Positions 1-10,900 of a stretch of DNA of 64,000 bases are shown here, one piece after another. Position 1 is the first letter of the stretch, and the number at the start of each line of letters is the position of its first letter. Source of the stretch: Pseudomonas sp. FP453 (GTDB taxonomy: Bacteria > Pseudomonadota > Gammaproteobacteria > Pseudomonadales > Pseudomonadaceae); assembly GCF_030687495.1 (NCBI RefSeq), contig NZ_CP117435.1, positions 806,001 through 870,000 on the forward strand, given 5' to 3'. The notes beneath the pieces were generated by a model. The model worked only from the letters and a program-made list of their open reading frames with translations, ran no database searches and was not told the DNA's origin. Made by a program: the position numbers and the translations under genes.

Positions 1-1769
<1,769 letters not shown>

Positions 1770-1926
1770 ATATAACACCCAAGCAATTTGACTACTCGAA
1801 AGAGCATCAGATTGCGGTGTGTGAAGACGATAGAACCGAAAGTTCGATTCTCACAAAACACCGAAAGCTGTCACATACCCAATTTGCTGAAGCGAGGCCA
1901 TCTGGTCACGACTCAGTACCCGAATT

Positions 1927-2042
1927 TCTTGACGACCATAGAGCATTGGAACCACCTGATCCCATCCCGAACTCAGCAGTGAAACGATGCATCGCCGATG
2001 GTAGTGTGGGGTTTCCCCATGTGAGAGTAGGTCATCGTCAAG
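1927..2042 (+). rRNA. 5S ribosomal RNA
   Basis: A 116-nt 5S rRNA follows the 23S gene after a 157-bp spacer. The conserved core CCTGATCCCATCCCGAACTC and the segment GATGGTAGTGTGGGG are present. The ends pair with each other (CTTGACGA at 1928 with the complementary TCGTCAAG ending at 2042), which fixes the boundaries. It is co-transcribed with 23S and followed at once by a strong terminator. Confidence 0.96.
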
Positions 2043-2052
2043 ATTAAATTCC

Positions 2053-2086
2053 GAAACCCCATTTGCGAAAGCAAATGGGGTTTTGT
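2053..2086 (+). terminator. Rho-independent terminator of the rRNA operon
   Basis: A perfect stem CCCCATTTGC with loop GAAA and its complement GCAAATGGGG is followed by TTTTGTTTTG. It sits 11 bases after the 5S gene and is a textbook intrinsic terminator ending the rrn transcript. No tRNA gene lies between 5S and this hairpin. Confidence 0.93.
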
Positions 2087-2206
2087 TTTGGGCGCGGGAA
2101 AAGCAGGCCGAGCCTCGACAAACAAGCCCCGACAAATTTGCACAGTTATTTCTGAACCAGACCACTAGAATAGGCACCTAACCTTTTTAGAGCCCGAGCC
2201 CTATTT

Positions 2207-2866
2207 ATGCCCGATCCGGTTGATACCCCCGAGGTATCGGATTTACCACTGGACGACCTGGTGGCATGCCATGAGTGCGACTTGCTGATGCGCAAACCAG
2301 CGCTCGCCCTCGGCGAAAAAGCCCAATGCCCGCGTTGCGGTTACGAGCTGTACGCTCACCGCCACAATGTCGTTGAGCGAAGCCTTGCCTTGGTTATCGC
2401 GGCATTGCTGCTGTATATCCCCGCGAACTTTTTGTCCATCATGCAGCTCAATCTACTGGGGCAGTCCTCGGAGGACACCGTGTGGAGTGGCGTCGTCGCC
2501 CTGTTCAATACGGGTATGCAAGGCGTTGCCGTCGTGGTCTTCCTGTGCAGCATGGGCATTCCCCTGCTCAAGCTGCTTTGCCAATTGGCGGTCCTGCTCA
2601 GCATTCGCTGGAACATCGGCCGCAGCTACGGGCTGCTGCTCTACCGTATCTACCACTACATGAAAGACTGGGGCATGTTGGAGGTCTACCTGATGGGCGT
2701 CCTGGTGGCGATCGTAAAACTCGCCGACATGGCCTCCATCACCATCGGCCTGGGCCTGGTCTGTTTCGTCAGCCTATTAATGGTTCAGGTCCTGCTTGAG
2801 GTGGTGATGTCGCCGCACCAGATCTGGCAAGCACTGTCAGGAGAGGATGAACATGCGGGCGATTGA
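2207..2866 (+). CDS. PqiA/LetA-family inner-membrane protein (first half)
   Basis: A 219-aa polytopic membrane protein of the paraquat-inducible protein A (PqiA) family. It opens with a rubredoxin-like zinc ribbon made of two CxxC pairs (CHEC near residue 23 and CPRC near 41). Four hydrophobic segments follow at about residues 55-75, 100-125, 145-175 and 180-205. In E. coli, LetA (YebS) is a fusion of two such modules; here the modules are separate genes and this is the N-terminal one. It overlaps the next gene, and the three genes 2207-5772 form one operon with a LetB-like MCE protein, pointing to lipid movement between inner and outer membranes. The ATG at 2207 has only a weak ribosome site. 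Substrate and direction of transport cannot be read from sequence. Confidence 0.88.
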   Translation: MPDPVDTPEVSDLPLDDLVACHECDLLMRKPALALGEKAQCPRCGYELYAHRHNVVERSLALVIAALLLYIPANFLSIMQLNLLGQSSEDTVWSGVVALFNTGMQGVAVVVFLCSMGIPLLKLLCQLAVLLSIRWNIGRSYGLLLYRIYHYMKDWGMLEVYLMGVLVAIVKLADMASITIGLGLVCFVSLLMVQVLLEVVMSPHQIWQALSGEDEHAGD

Positions 2867-3476
2867 TGCTGGCATTCTGATTTGTACCGAATGCCATGAG
2901 TTGAACAAGCAAGAGCCGGATACCGACGAGCAAACCTGCACCCGTTGCGGCGCGCAGGTCCATGCCCGACGTCCCAACAGCCTCACGCGGACCTGGGCAT
3001 TGCTGATCACGGCGGCCATTCTGTATATCCCGGCCAACCTTTTGCCCATCATGACGATCAACTCTCTCGGTCAGGGTGCCCCCAGCACCATCATGGCCGG
3101 CGTGATTGAATTGGTGCAGCACGGCATGTTTCCCATCGCCGCCGTGGTGTTCATCGCCAGTATTCTGGTGCCGACGTTCAAGTTGGTGGGCATTGGTCTG
3201 CTACTGTTCTCGGTGCAGCGTCACCAACCGCTGTCCGCGCGGCAACGCATTGTGATGTACCGTTTTATCGAATTCATTGGCCGCTGGTCCATGTTGGATA
3301 TTTTCGTGATCGCCATCCTGGTGGCGGTTGTAAACTTCGGGCGACTTGCCAGTGTCGAGGCCAATCTCGGCGCTGCGGCGTTCGCCAGTGTGGTGATCTT
3401 GACGATGCTTGCCGCAGTAACTTTTGATCCCCGACTGATTTGGGATAACACGGAGTCGGACGACGACCATGAGTGA
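2853..3476 (+). CDS. PqiA/LetA-family inner-membrane protein (second half)
   Basis: Second PqiA-family module, about 207 aa. It has its own zinc ribbon (CTEC near residue 11, CTRC near 30) and the same four-helix layout as the upstream gene, including the shared phrase LYIPANLLPIM. An ATG at 2847 is in frame, but the AGGAG at 2839-2843 is better spaced (9 nt) for the ATG at 2853, so that start is preferred. It overlaps the 3' end of the first module by 14 nt and the MCE gene by 8 nt, so the three are translationally coupled. The pair together corresponds to E. coli LetA, which partners LetB. Confidence 0.86.
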   Translation: MRAIDAGILICTECHELNKQEPDTDEQTCTRCGAQVHARRPNSLTRTWALLITAAILYIPANLLPIMTINSLGQGAPSTIMAGVIELVQHGMFPIAAVVFIASILVPTFKLVGIGLLLFSVQRHQPLSARQRIVMYRFIEFIGRWSMLDIFVIAILVAVVNFGRLASVEANLGAAAFASVVILTMLAAVTFDPRLIWDNTESDDDHE

Positions 3477-5772
3477 TTTGCCAAAAGCTAAAACCCGCCC
3501 GGCCTCCAACTGGTCGGCCATTTGGGTGCTACCCCTGATTGCCCTGATCATCGGCGGCTGGCTGGGATGGCGCGCCTATACCCAGCAGGGCATCGATATC
3601 CAGGTGCGCTTCGAAAGCGGCGAAGGTATCCAGGTCAACAAGACCGAAGTGGTCTACAAAGGCATGACCGTGGGCAAGGTCAAGGCCTTGGCCCTGGACG
3701 ACGAAGGCAGTAATCGCGGGGTGATCGCCACCATCGAGATGAACAAGGACGTCGACCAGTACCTCAAGACCAACACGCGTTTCTGGCTGGTCAAACCCAG
3801 CGTCAGCCTGGCCGGCATCACCGGCCTGGAAACCCTGGTCTCAGGCAACTACATCGCCGCCAGCCCCGGCGATGGCGAACCCACGCGCAAGTTCAAGGCG
3901 CTCTCCGAAGAGCCGCCCTTGTCCGACGCCAAACCCGGCCTGCACCTGACCGTCAAGGCTGACCGCCTCGGCTCGCTCAACCGTGGCAGCCCGGTGTTCT
4001 ACAAGCAGATCCAGGTCGGCCAGGTCAAAAGCTACCTGCTCTCCGAAGACCAGAGCACCGTTGAAATCAAGGTCTACATCGAACCGACCTACGCCAACCT
4101 GGTGCGTAAACACACGCGTTTCTGGAACGCCAGCGGCATCAGCATCGACGCCAACCTCTCCGGCGTGAAGGTGCGCAGCGAATCCCTCTCCAGCATCGTC
4201 GCTGGCGGCATCGCCTTCGCCACGCCAGAGAACCGCAAGGACAGCCCGCCGACGGACCCAAGCCTGCCCTTCCGCCTGTACGAAGATTTCGACGCCGCCG
4301 CAGCCGGCATCAAGGTCAAGGTCAAGCTCACCGATTTCGAAGGCCTGCAGGCTGGCCGCACGCCGGTGATGTACAAAGGCATCCAGGTTGGCAGCCTGAA
4401 AACCCTGAAGATCGACCCATCGCTGTCCAGCGCCAACGCCGAGCTGACCCTCGACCCGCTGGCCGAAGACTACCTGGTGCAGGACACCCAGTTCTGGGTG
4501 GTCAAGCCCTCGATCTCCCTGGCCGGTATCACCGGGCTTGAGGCCTTGGTCAAAGGCAACTACATCGCCATCCGCCCCGGCGACAAAGGCAGCGCCCCCC
4601 AGCGCGAATTCGTCGCCCGCGCCAAGGCGCCACCGCTGGACCTGCGCTCCCCGGGCCTGCACATGGTGTTGTTCACCGACAACCTCGGCTCGCTGGATGT
4701 CGGCAGCCCGATCCTCTATAAACAGGTCAAGGTCGGTTCGGTGCAGAGCTACCAGTTCTCGCGCAAGAACAAGCAACTGGTGATCGGCGTCCACATCGAG
4801 AAGGAATACGAAAACCTGGTCAATGGCTCCACACGGTTCTGGAATGCCAGCGGCGTGACCCTGACCGGCGGCCTCACCGGCGGCATCCAGGTCAAGAGTG
4901 AATCCCTGGCCAGCCTGATGGCCGGCGGTATCGCCTTCGAAACCCCAGAGCCGAACGTACCGCTGAAGAAACGCATCCCACGCTTCCGTCTGTTCACCGA
5001 CCGCGAGGCGGCCAATCAACACGGTACCCTGGTGACCATCAAGGTCGACCGCGCCGATGGCATGCGCCCGGGCACACCGGTACGCTTCAAAGGCCTGGAT
5101 GTGGGCAAGATCGAAAGTGTCGATCTCAGCGCCGACATGCAGTCGGTGTTGCTCAGCGCACGCATTACCCAAGTCGCGGACCGTATCGCCCGCGTAGGCA
5201 GCCAGTTCTGGGTGGTCAAGCCTGAGCTGGGCCTGATGAAAACCTCGAACCTGGAAACCCTGGTCACCGGCCAATACATCGAAGTGCAGCCAGCGGTGAA
5301 AAACGCCGGCCCGCAAAAGAGCTTCGTCGCACTGGATGAGCCGCCGAAGGCCGTTCACCAGGAGGAAGGCCTGAGCCTGACCCTCAGCGCCGCACGCCGT
5401 GGCTCGCTGAAGGAAGGCGTCCCCGTGACCTACCGCGAAGTCACCGTGGGCAAAGTCACCGGCTATGAACTGGGCCAGACCGCCGACCGCGTGCTGATCC
5501 ACATCCTCATCGAGCCCAAGTACGCACCGCTGGTACGCAGCGGCAGCCGTTTCTGGAACACCAGCGGCTTTGGTCTCGACTTCGGCCTGTTCAAAGGGGC
5601 GACGGTGCGTACCGAGTCCCTGGAAACCCTGGTCGCCGGTGGTATCGCCTTCGCTACGCCAGACGGCGAGCGCATGGGCAACGCCGCACTGGCGAAGCAA
5701 ACCTTCCCGCTGTTCGACAAGTTTGAAGATGAGTGGCTGACCTGGGCGCCTAAAATTCCACTCGGCAAATAG
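3469..5772 (+). CDS. LetB/PqiB-like MCE-domain protein, six MCE domains
   Basis: A 767-aa protein with one N-terminal membrane anchor (about residues 16-36, WSAIWVLPLIALIIGGWLGW) and then six MCE (MlaD) repeats. Their starts are recognisable near residues 44, 158, 285, 398, 523 and 641, each with a pattern like GxPVxYKGxxVGxV. E. coli PqiB has three MCE domains and LetB seven. Such proteins stack their MCE rings into a periplasmic tube bridging the two membranes and carrying lipids. With the two LetA-like genes directly upstream, this is best called LetB-like. The gene is followed by a REP pair and a hairpin shared with the convergent condensin genes. The family call is firm; lipid specificity is unknown. 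Confidence 0.9.
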   Translation: MSDLPKAKTRPASNWSAIWVLPLIALIIGGWLGWRAYTQQGIDIQVRFESGEGIQVNKTEVVYKGMTVGKVKALALDDEGSNRGVIATIEMNKDVDQYLKTNTRFWLVKPSVSLAGITGLETLVSGNYIAASPGDGEPTRKFKALSEEPPLSDAKPGLHLTVKADRLGSLNRGSPVFYKQIQVGQVKSYLLSEDQSTVEIKVYIEPTYANLVRKHTRFWNASGISIDANLSGVKVRSESLSSIVAGGIAFATPENRKDSPPTDPSLPFRLYEDFDAAAAGIKVKVKLTDFEGLQAGRTPVMYKGIQVGSLKTLKIDPSLSSANAELTLDPLAEDYLVQDTQFWVVKPSISLAGITGLEALVKGNYIAIRPGDKGSAPQREFVARAKAPPLDLRSPGLHMVLFTDNLGSLDVGSPILYKQVKVGSVQSYQFSRKNKQLVIGVHIEKEYENLVNGSTRFWNASGVTLTGGLTGGIQVKSESLASLMAGGIAFETPEPNVPLKKRIPRFRLFTDREAANQHGTLVTIKVDRADGMRPGTPVRFKGLDVGKIESVDLSADMQSVLLSARITQVADRIARVGSQFWVVKPELGLMKTSNLETLVTGQYIEVQPAVKNAGPQKSFVALDEPPKAVHQEEGLSLTLSAARRGSLKEGVPVTYREVTVGKVTGYELGQTADRVLIHILIEPKYAPLVRSGSRFWNTSGFGLDFGLFKGATVRTESLETLVAGGIAFATPDGERMGNAALAKQTFPLFDKFEDEWLTWAPKIPLGK

Positions 5773-5782
5773 ACCGAGGCGC

Positions 5783-5873
5783 GCCATCGCGGGCAAGCCC
5801 GGCTCCCACAGGGGAATGCATTTTCAGCAACACTGCATTCCAAATGTGGGAGCGGGCTTGCCCGCGAAGAGGC
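5783..5873. repeat. REP doublet (REPIN) between letB-like gene and mksB
   Basis: Two inverted copies of the Pseudomonas REP palindrome face each other. One reads GCGGGCAAGCCCGGCTCCCAC around 5788-5808 and its inverse reads GTGGGAGCGGGCTTGCCCGC around 5846-5865, with a spacer of about 35 bp. This arrangement is known as a REPIN and is mobilised in trans by RAYT transposases. No RAYT gene occurs in the window. Confidence 0.85.
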
Positions 5874-5888
5874 CCTCAAAGCCAACAA

Positions 5889-5924
5889 AAAAGGCCCCTG
5901 GACTCACACCCAGGGGCCTTTTTC
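5889..5924. terminator. Bidirectional terminator between letB-like gene and mksB
   Basis: The stem AAGGCCCCTGG pairs with CCAGGGGCCTT around a 9-nt loop, with A-runs on the left and T-runs on the right. It can therefore act for both the plus-strand letAB operon and the minus-strand mks operon, whose 3' end lies 17 bases away. Confidence 0.9.
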
Positions 5925-5940
5925 ATTTCAGTCCAAACAC

Positions 5941-8781
5941 TCAGACCTCATCCAACTCCGGCTCATCCGCCTGCACATTCACCGTCGCCTTCACCCCATC
6001 GTGACGACGGATGTACTTCCAATCCGCCTCATCGATATAGATCCCATTCGGCCCGCTGCCGCCTTCCAGGTCAATCGCCACTTGGGCGGAAACCTGCGGC
6101 TTCACACTGGCCAGAATCGGCACAAAGCCCAGTTGCAGACTGGTTTCCAGCAACGCCGCCTGGTTCTTCTCATCGATGTCCGCCGCCTCATCGAGGTAGT
6201 ACGGCAAACGCACACGCCCGGCCTGGTCGCGGTCCATCAGGTGCAGCAACAAATACATGTTGGTCAGCGCCTTGATCGTCATGGTAGTGCCGTTGGACGC
6301 CGCACCGTCGATGTCGGTGTGAATCACTGGCTGGCCGTGCACCTTGGTGATCTCGAACGCCAATTCGAACAGATCCTTGAGGCCCAACTGGTTATGGTTG
6401 GCGGCCACCAGGCGCGCCAGGTATTCCTTGGCCTCTTCGTTCTTGTTGTCCTGCTCGGCGCTCTGGCTCAGGTCGAACACCGACAGGGTTTCGCCTTCCT
6501 CATACTGACCGGCACTGTGGATGATCTGGTCGATATGCTTGAGGGCTTCCTTGTTCGGCGCCAGCACGATGCGGAAGCTTTGCAGGTTGGAGACCTGGCG
6601 TTTGTTGATCTCGCGGTTGAACAACGCCAGTTGATGCTCAAGGCTGTCGTAGTCGCTGCGGATATTGCGCAAGGTCCGCGCAATATCGGTGACCGCCGCG
6701 CGTCGCGCCTTGCCCAGCGTCAGCGCTTCATCGGTACGGTGCGCGTACGCGTTGATCAGCAGTTGCAGGCGCCGCTCAACGTCATCCTCGCTGTCGAACT
6801 TGGCCACGCCCTTGAGGCGCACCTGGGCATACAGCGCCTCGATCTGCCCATCGGCGCGCAGCAAGCCTTGCCAGCTGTCCTGATAGTCATTGAGCAGCGG
6901 CAGCAGGTTATCCATGGAATCGTCGACCGGGTCCATGAACGGCGTGCCGAACGGCAAGTCGGCCGGCAACAACTGGCGACGGCGCAGCGCGTCATCCAGT
7001 GTGCGTTGCTTGGCTTCCATATCGCCGATCTGGCGACCCACCAGTTGCAGCTTGGCCGACAGCTGCTGGACGCGCTCGGTAAACGCATCGCTGGAGCGCT
7101 TCAACTCGTCCTGCGCCGCTTCCATCTGCGCGAGGTTTTCCAGCTTCTCGCCTTCTTCCGCGCTCAAGGTTTGAGCCCGACGGAAATCTTCCAGCGCCTT
7201 TTGCGCGTCCAGCACCTGCTGATACAGCGTTTCGGTCTGGGTTTTGCTCGCCGCGCGGTCAGACGCTACGGCCTGCTGGGTTTTCAGTTGCTTGAGTTCT
7301 TTTTCCAGGCGCTCTTTCTGGTCGCGCAACGCGGCGCGGTCCGCCAAGGCCTGCAACGCCGGCGGTTCGATGTGGGAGATGTCGATAGACAGCCCCGGCA
7401 CTTCAAAACGCTCGCCCTTGAAGCCATCGAGGATCTGCTCCAGGGATTTGACCCACTGGCCTTCCTCGTCCAGCGTGATGCCATGCTCGCCCAACGGCAG
7501 GCTGAACAACGAACTGTTGAACAGGCGCATCAGACGTTCGACATCCTGCTGTGAAAATTCTTCGCGCAGTTTGGCGTAGCTGTTGTTGTCCGCGTGGTCG
7601 AGCTGCTGCTTGACCGACTTCAAGCGTTTTTCCAGCTCGCGCAAGCGCTCGTCCAAGTCCTCGGCGCTGAACTGCCGCGACTGCGCCAGGGCGCCGGCCA
7701 GTTCATCGTGAGCATCCTTGGCCGCCAGCAGTTGCTGCTCCAGCACCTTGACGTCATCCACCAGCGCAAAGCGATGCTTGAGCACCGACAGCTCGCCCAG
7801 CCAACGCTGGATGCCACTGATTTCCCGCTCCAGACGCATCAGCTCCTGGGTGCCGCCGCGCTGGTCGTTCTGCAGCGCGTCCTGCTCGTTGCGATAGTGC
7901 TCGGCCTGGATAGTCAGCTCTTCCTTGCGTGCACTGGCGTAGTCCGACCAGGTGCCGAGCAACGAATCCAGCAGTGGCGACAGGCGATGCAGCTTGCCGC
8001 GCAATACGTCGCGCAGGCGCACGCCATTGGCCAGTGCTTCAACCAGCGGGCCGGCGGCGACCAGCGAGTTGTAGTCTTGCTCCATGCGTCGCACGTCGCG
8101 GAAGGCTTCTTCGCACGCCGCGATGTAATCCACGCTGCCGGAACGCAGGCTGTGTTCGAAGGCATCGAGGAACAGTTGCTTGAGCTTGGCCGCGGTGATT
8201 TCGCGCATGTGCAGCAGGTTGATAAACAGTGCGCGGAAGGTCTTCAGGCTCTGCTCGCTGGTGGAGCGCAGCGGGATCAGCGTCAGGTCCAGCGGGATCG
8301 ACGTGTGGCCGCCCACCAGCAAGCGGCGTAGTTCATCGGGCTTGAGCTCGTAGGCTTTCAGGCCTTCGCGCTCCAGGTTGGTGAACAGCTCTTTCTGCCG
8401 CAGGCAGGTGTCGTTCTTCTGGTAGTGCGCCAGGTCCAGCTTGCCGGCGTAGGCAAAGAACTGGTGGCCGAAACCACCGCCCGGGCCGCGCCCGACCACG
8501 CCGATTACGTGCGGGCCGTGGGGCAGGGACACTTCGACGAGGATGTAGCTGGTGTCGGTGGCAAAGTAGAAACGCCGCGATTGTTCCAGGGTGTACTTGC
8601 CGAAACTCATGTCCGACATGCGCGCCAGGATCGGGAACTGCAAGGCGTTGATCGACGCGGATTTACCCAGGTTGTTCGCGCCATACACCGACAGCGGTTC
8701 TTCCAGCGGGAACAAACCCAGGCTGTAACCGGCGGTGTTCAATAGGGCGAAGCGGCGGATGCCGTAGCGTTCCTTGCTCAT
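5941..8781 (-). CDS. mksB: MksB, SMC-like ATPase of the MksBEF condensin
   Basis: A 946-aa SMC/MukB-like ATPase, the motor of the MksBEF condensin that organises the chromosome. The Walker A motif GANNLGKS is at residues 34-41. Long charged, leucine-rich coiled coils fill roughly residues 280-420 and 480-720 on either side of a hinge-like middle. A Walker B-like stretch LPYYLDEAADID lies near residue 860. The length is short for an SMC, as is usual in this family. The start overlaps the mksE stop (ATGA at 8778-8781), and mksF-mksE-mksB is one operon. No MksG/JetD nuclease gene follows, so this looks like the chromosome-maintenance form, not a plasmid-restricting Wadjet system. Some databases swap the letters B and F; here B is the SMC-like subunit. 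Confidence 0.9.
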   Translation of the reverse strand: MSKERYGIRRFALLNTAGYSLGLFPLEEPLSVYGANNLGKSASINALQFPILARMSDMSFGKYTLEQSRRFYFATDTSYILVEVSLPHGPHVIGVVGRGPGGGFGHQFFAYAGKLDLAHYQKNDTCLRQKELFTNLEREGLKAYELKPDELRRLLVGGHTSIPLDLTLIPLRSTSEQSLKTFRALFINLLHMREITAAKLKQLFLDAFEHSLRSGSVDYIAACEEAFRDVRRMEQDYNSLVAAGPLVEALANGVRLRDVLRGKLHRLSPLLDSLLGTWSDYASARKEELTIQAEHYRNEQDALQNDQRGGTQELMRLEREISGIQRWLGELSVLKHRFALVDDVKVLEQQLLAAKDAHDELAGALAQSRQFSAEDLDERLRELEKRLKSVKQQLDHADNNSYAKLREEFSQQDVERLMRLFNSSLFSLPLGEHGITLDEEGQWVKSLEQILDGFKGERFEVPGLSIDISHIEPPALQALADRAALRDQKERLEKELKQLKTQQAVASDRAASKTQTETLYQQVLDAQKALEDFRRAQTLSAEEGEKLENLAQMEAAQDELKRSSDAFTERVQQLSAKLQLVGRQIGDMEAKQRTLDDALRRRQLLPADLPFGTPFMDPVDDSMDNLLPLLNDYQDSWQGLLRADGQIEALYAQVRLKGVAKFDSEDDVERRLQLLINAYAHRTDEALTLGKARRAAVTDIARTLRNIRSDYDSLEHQLALFNREINKRQVSNLQSFRIVLAPNKEALKHIDQIIHSAGQYEEGETLSVFDLSQSAEQDNKNEEAKEYLARLVAANHNQLGLKDLFELAFEITKVHGQPVIHTDIDGAASNGTTMTIKALTNMYLLLHLMDRDQAGRVRLPYYLDEAADIDEKNQAALLETSLQLGFVPILASVKPQVSAQVAIDLEGGSGPNGIYIDEADWKYIRRHDGVKATVNVQADEPELDEV

Positions 8782-9485
8782 GCGTCGGTCTCCTGTTCTT
8801 CGGCAATGGCGCGGGCCAGGGCGTCTTCTTCGCTTTCTTCGGCGAAGTCGCTGAGGTCCAGCGGGTCATCGGTCTTCAGCAATTTTTCATCGCTGTCTTC
8901 ATCGATGATCACCGGCGCCGGCAGTGGCAACACGCTATGGACGCTGGCCGCGAGGTCACGGTCCTGCTGCACCGACAGGCACACGTCGAGGAAGCGGTGC
9001 ATCGGCGGCAGGAAGCGATAGATACCGTTGTCTTCGCTGGCAAAACCCAGCTGGGTCATGCGGCGCATGATTTTTTCTTCGAGCTCTTCCTGGGTCTGCA
9101 CTTCGGCCTGGATAAACAGGTCGCGGTACTTCTCCAGCAGCGACGGCAGCTCATCGCGGCCGAGGCTGCCACCGTCGAGCACGGCGATCGGGTCGCGGCC
9201 CTGGTCGGCCAGGTGCTCGACGATGATGAAGGTGAACAGCGCCAGGCGCTGCGCGGTCTTGTTCACCTGCGCGGCGGCCACGGCGGTGTCCGGCACGAAG
9301 TAATAGAAACCGCGTGTGTCGCACACCAGTTCAAAGCCCAGGGCCTTGAACAGCGTGCGGTACTGATCCTGGAAGTTCGACAGTTGCGCGTACAGCTCCG
9401 GGTCGCGACGGCTGACGTGGTAACCCTTGAACAGCTCGCGAAAGATCGGCGCCAGCTGGGACAGTTCGGATAGATCAAGATGCAT
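8778..9485 (-). CDS. mksE: MksE, condensin accessory subunit
   Basis: A 235-aa protein of the MukE-like winged-helix family that binds the kleisin MksF and regulates the MksB ATPase. The N-terminal half (SELSQLAPIFRELFKGYHVS) and the pattern of helices with a basic winged-helix stretch are typical. The C-terminus is strongly acidic (from about residue 190: EDSDEKLLKTDDPLDLSDFA). It lies between mksF (11-nt overlap) and mksB (4-nt overlap), the usual operon order. The role is assigned from gene order and family. Confidence 0.87.
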   Translation of the reverse strand: MHLDLSELSQLAPIFRELFKGYHVSRRDPELYAQLSNFQDQYRTLFKALGFELVCDTRGFYYFVPDTAVAAAQVNKTAQRLALFTFIIVEHLADQGRDPIAVLDGGSLGRDELPSLLEKYRDLFIQAEVQTQEELEEKIMRRMTQLGFASEDNGIYRFLPPMHRFLDVCLSVQQDRDLAASVHSVLPLPAPVIIDEDSDEKLLKTDDPLDLSDFAEESEEDALARAIAEEQETDA

Positions 9486-10752
9486 GAGGGATGCTCGCAG
9501 AATTCTCGGGCGCGTCAGGCGTCACCGGGAGCAGGGCGAAGGAGCGCAGGCTGACCTGGTGCTCGGTGGTGTGATAGTCGCGGCGTTCCAGGCGTTCGCG
9601 CTTGAAGCGTTTTTCGCGGGACAGCCGGGAGAACCAGTACAGCAATTCGTCGGTGGCGCCGTCCGGTTCCTGCTCCAGCAGCCAGGTCATCAGGTCCGGC
9701 ATCGGCAGCGCGTCTTCGCAGCGTTCGAGCATTTCCTTGACGGTGCGCGGTGCACGCTGGGCTTCGCCCTTGTGGGATTTGTGGGCCTTGGGGAATTTTG
9801 CCGGTTTCGGCTCGAAGTTCGCCAGGGCGTACACATAGGCTTCCACCTGGCTGGCACTGCCGAGAAAGGTGCTTTGCGGACGGGTAAACATCGGCATCGC
9901 GGCCTGTGGCACCGCGTCCAGGCCTTTGCGGCGGATCGCCGACAGGGCCAGCGCCGCGCCACGGGTTACGGCGTTGTGCCGGCGCGCTTCTTCGCGCAGC
10001 GGCAACAGCAGTTCGCGGGCGTGGCGCAAGGTCAGCTGGGCGCTGGTCTGCATTTCGAGGATGCGCGCGTGGGTGCGCAGCAGCATGTCGTCGTCCACCA
10101 GGTGGCCGAGGCGCTGTTGCTCGGTGAGCAGGCGCAGCAGCACGTTCTCCACCTTGCGCACGCCTTGTTCGAAGGCGCCGTCGGCGTTCACCAGTTGGAT
10201 CATCGGTTCGACGTATTCGTCCCAGGTCGCCAGGACCTCGGCATAACGCTGGCGCAACGGAATCTGCCGGTCGCTGGTCTTGGCGCGGTCGGCCACGGCA
10301 GCGAGGGCCTGTTCATCGTTGGCGAGTTTTTTCAGCACGTCCCGCACGCGCATATCCAGCAAGCGCAGTTGGCGGGCCAGGTCGTGGCCATCACGGATGT
10401 CGAAGGCGTCCTGGATGTAACCCGCCAGGCGCTCAAGGTGGCGCAGGTAGGCTTCGATTTCCAGGCACAGGCCAAGCCGGTGCTCCTTGCGAAGATAGGC
10501 CAGGAAGTCATGGATCTGTGCGTTGAGCTCGAAACGGTTCGGGCTCTTGGCGACAGGCACCAGGATGTCCAGGCGAATCCACACGTCCAACAGGCTGGTG
10601 ATGTCCTGTGGCGTGCTGTCCAGTTGTTGGGCGGCCAGTTGTGCGCGCAGCTCGGCAAGGCTCAGGGTGCCTTGGTCGAAGTGTTCGCACAGTGGCTCAA
10701 GCAGTGCCCAGTGTTCGGCGAGGGCGCGTAGGACGCGCTTGGGTTCGATCAT
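9475..10752 (-). CDS. mksF: MksF, kleisin-like condensin subunit
   Basis: First gene of the condensin operon, 425 aa from the ATG at 10752 (MIEPKRVLRALAEHW). An in-frame extension to 10857 exists, but it would run into the promoter region of the divergent gene and has no ribosome site, so the shorter start is chosen. The protein is largely helical, with winged-helix-like ends as in MukF kleisins, and would bridge the MksB heads and bind MksE. It overlaps mksE by 11 nt. The roughly 150-bp gap to the divergent gene at 10901 should hold the promoters for both directions. Confidence 0.85.
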   Translation of the reverse strand: MIEPKRVLRALAEHWALLEPLCEHFDQGTLSLAELRAQLAAQQLDSTPQDITSLLDVWIRLDILVPVAKSPNRFELNAQIHDFLAYLRKEHRLGLCLEIEAYLRHLERLAGYIQDAFDIRDGHDLARQLRLLDMRVRDVLKKLANDEQALAAVADRAKTSDRQIPLRQRYAEVLATWDEYVEPMIQLVNADGAFEQGVRKVENVLLRLLTEQQRLGHLVDDDMLLRTHARILEMQTSAQLTLRHARELLLPLREEARRHNAVTRGAALALSAIRRKGLDAVPQAAMPMFTRPQSTFLGSASQVEAYVYALANFEPKPAKFPKAHKSHKGEAQRAPRTVKEMLERCEDALPMPDLMTWLLEQEPDGATDELLYWFSRLSREKRFKRERLERRDYHTTEHQVSLRSFALLPVTPDAPENSASIPHAS

Positions 10753-10900
10753 GGGAATGGCCGGCTGGTTGGCGATGAAAAGTCGCGATTGTACTGCATC
10801 AGACGGGGGATTTATCCACAGCCGGTCAGTACGCAGTGGGCGATTGTTGCCGAACAACGGTAGAATCCCCGCTCTTTACTTATCCACAAGTGGCCGAGCT

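Noticed and set aside
3841..5796. 651-aa minus-strand open frame
   Set aside because: It is the antisense shadow of the MCE gene, a by-product of high GC; the plus-strand product has clear domain repeats.
5941..10752. Wadjet anti-plasmid defence system
   Set aside because: No JetD/MksG gene is present; the three genes fit the chromosomal MksBEF form.
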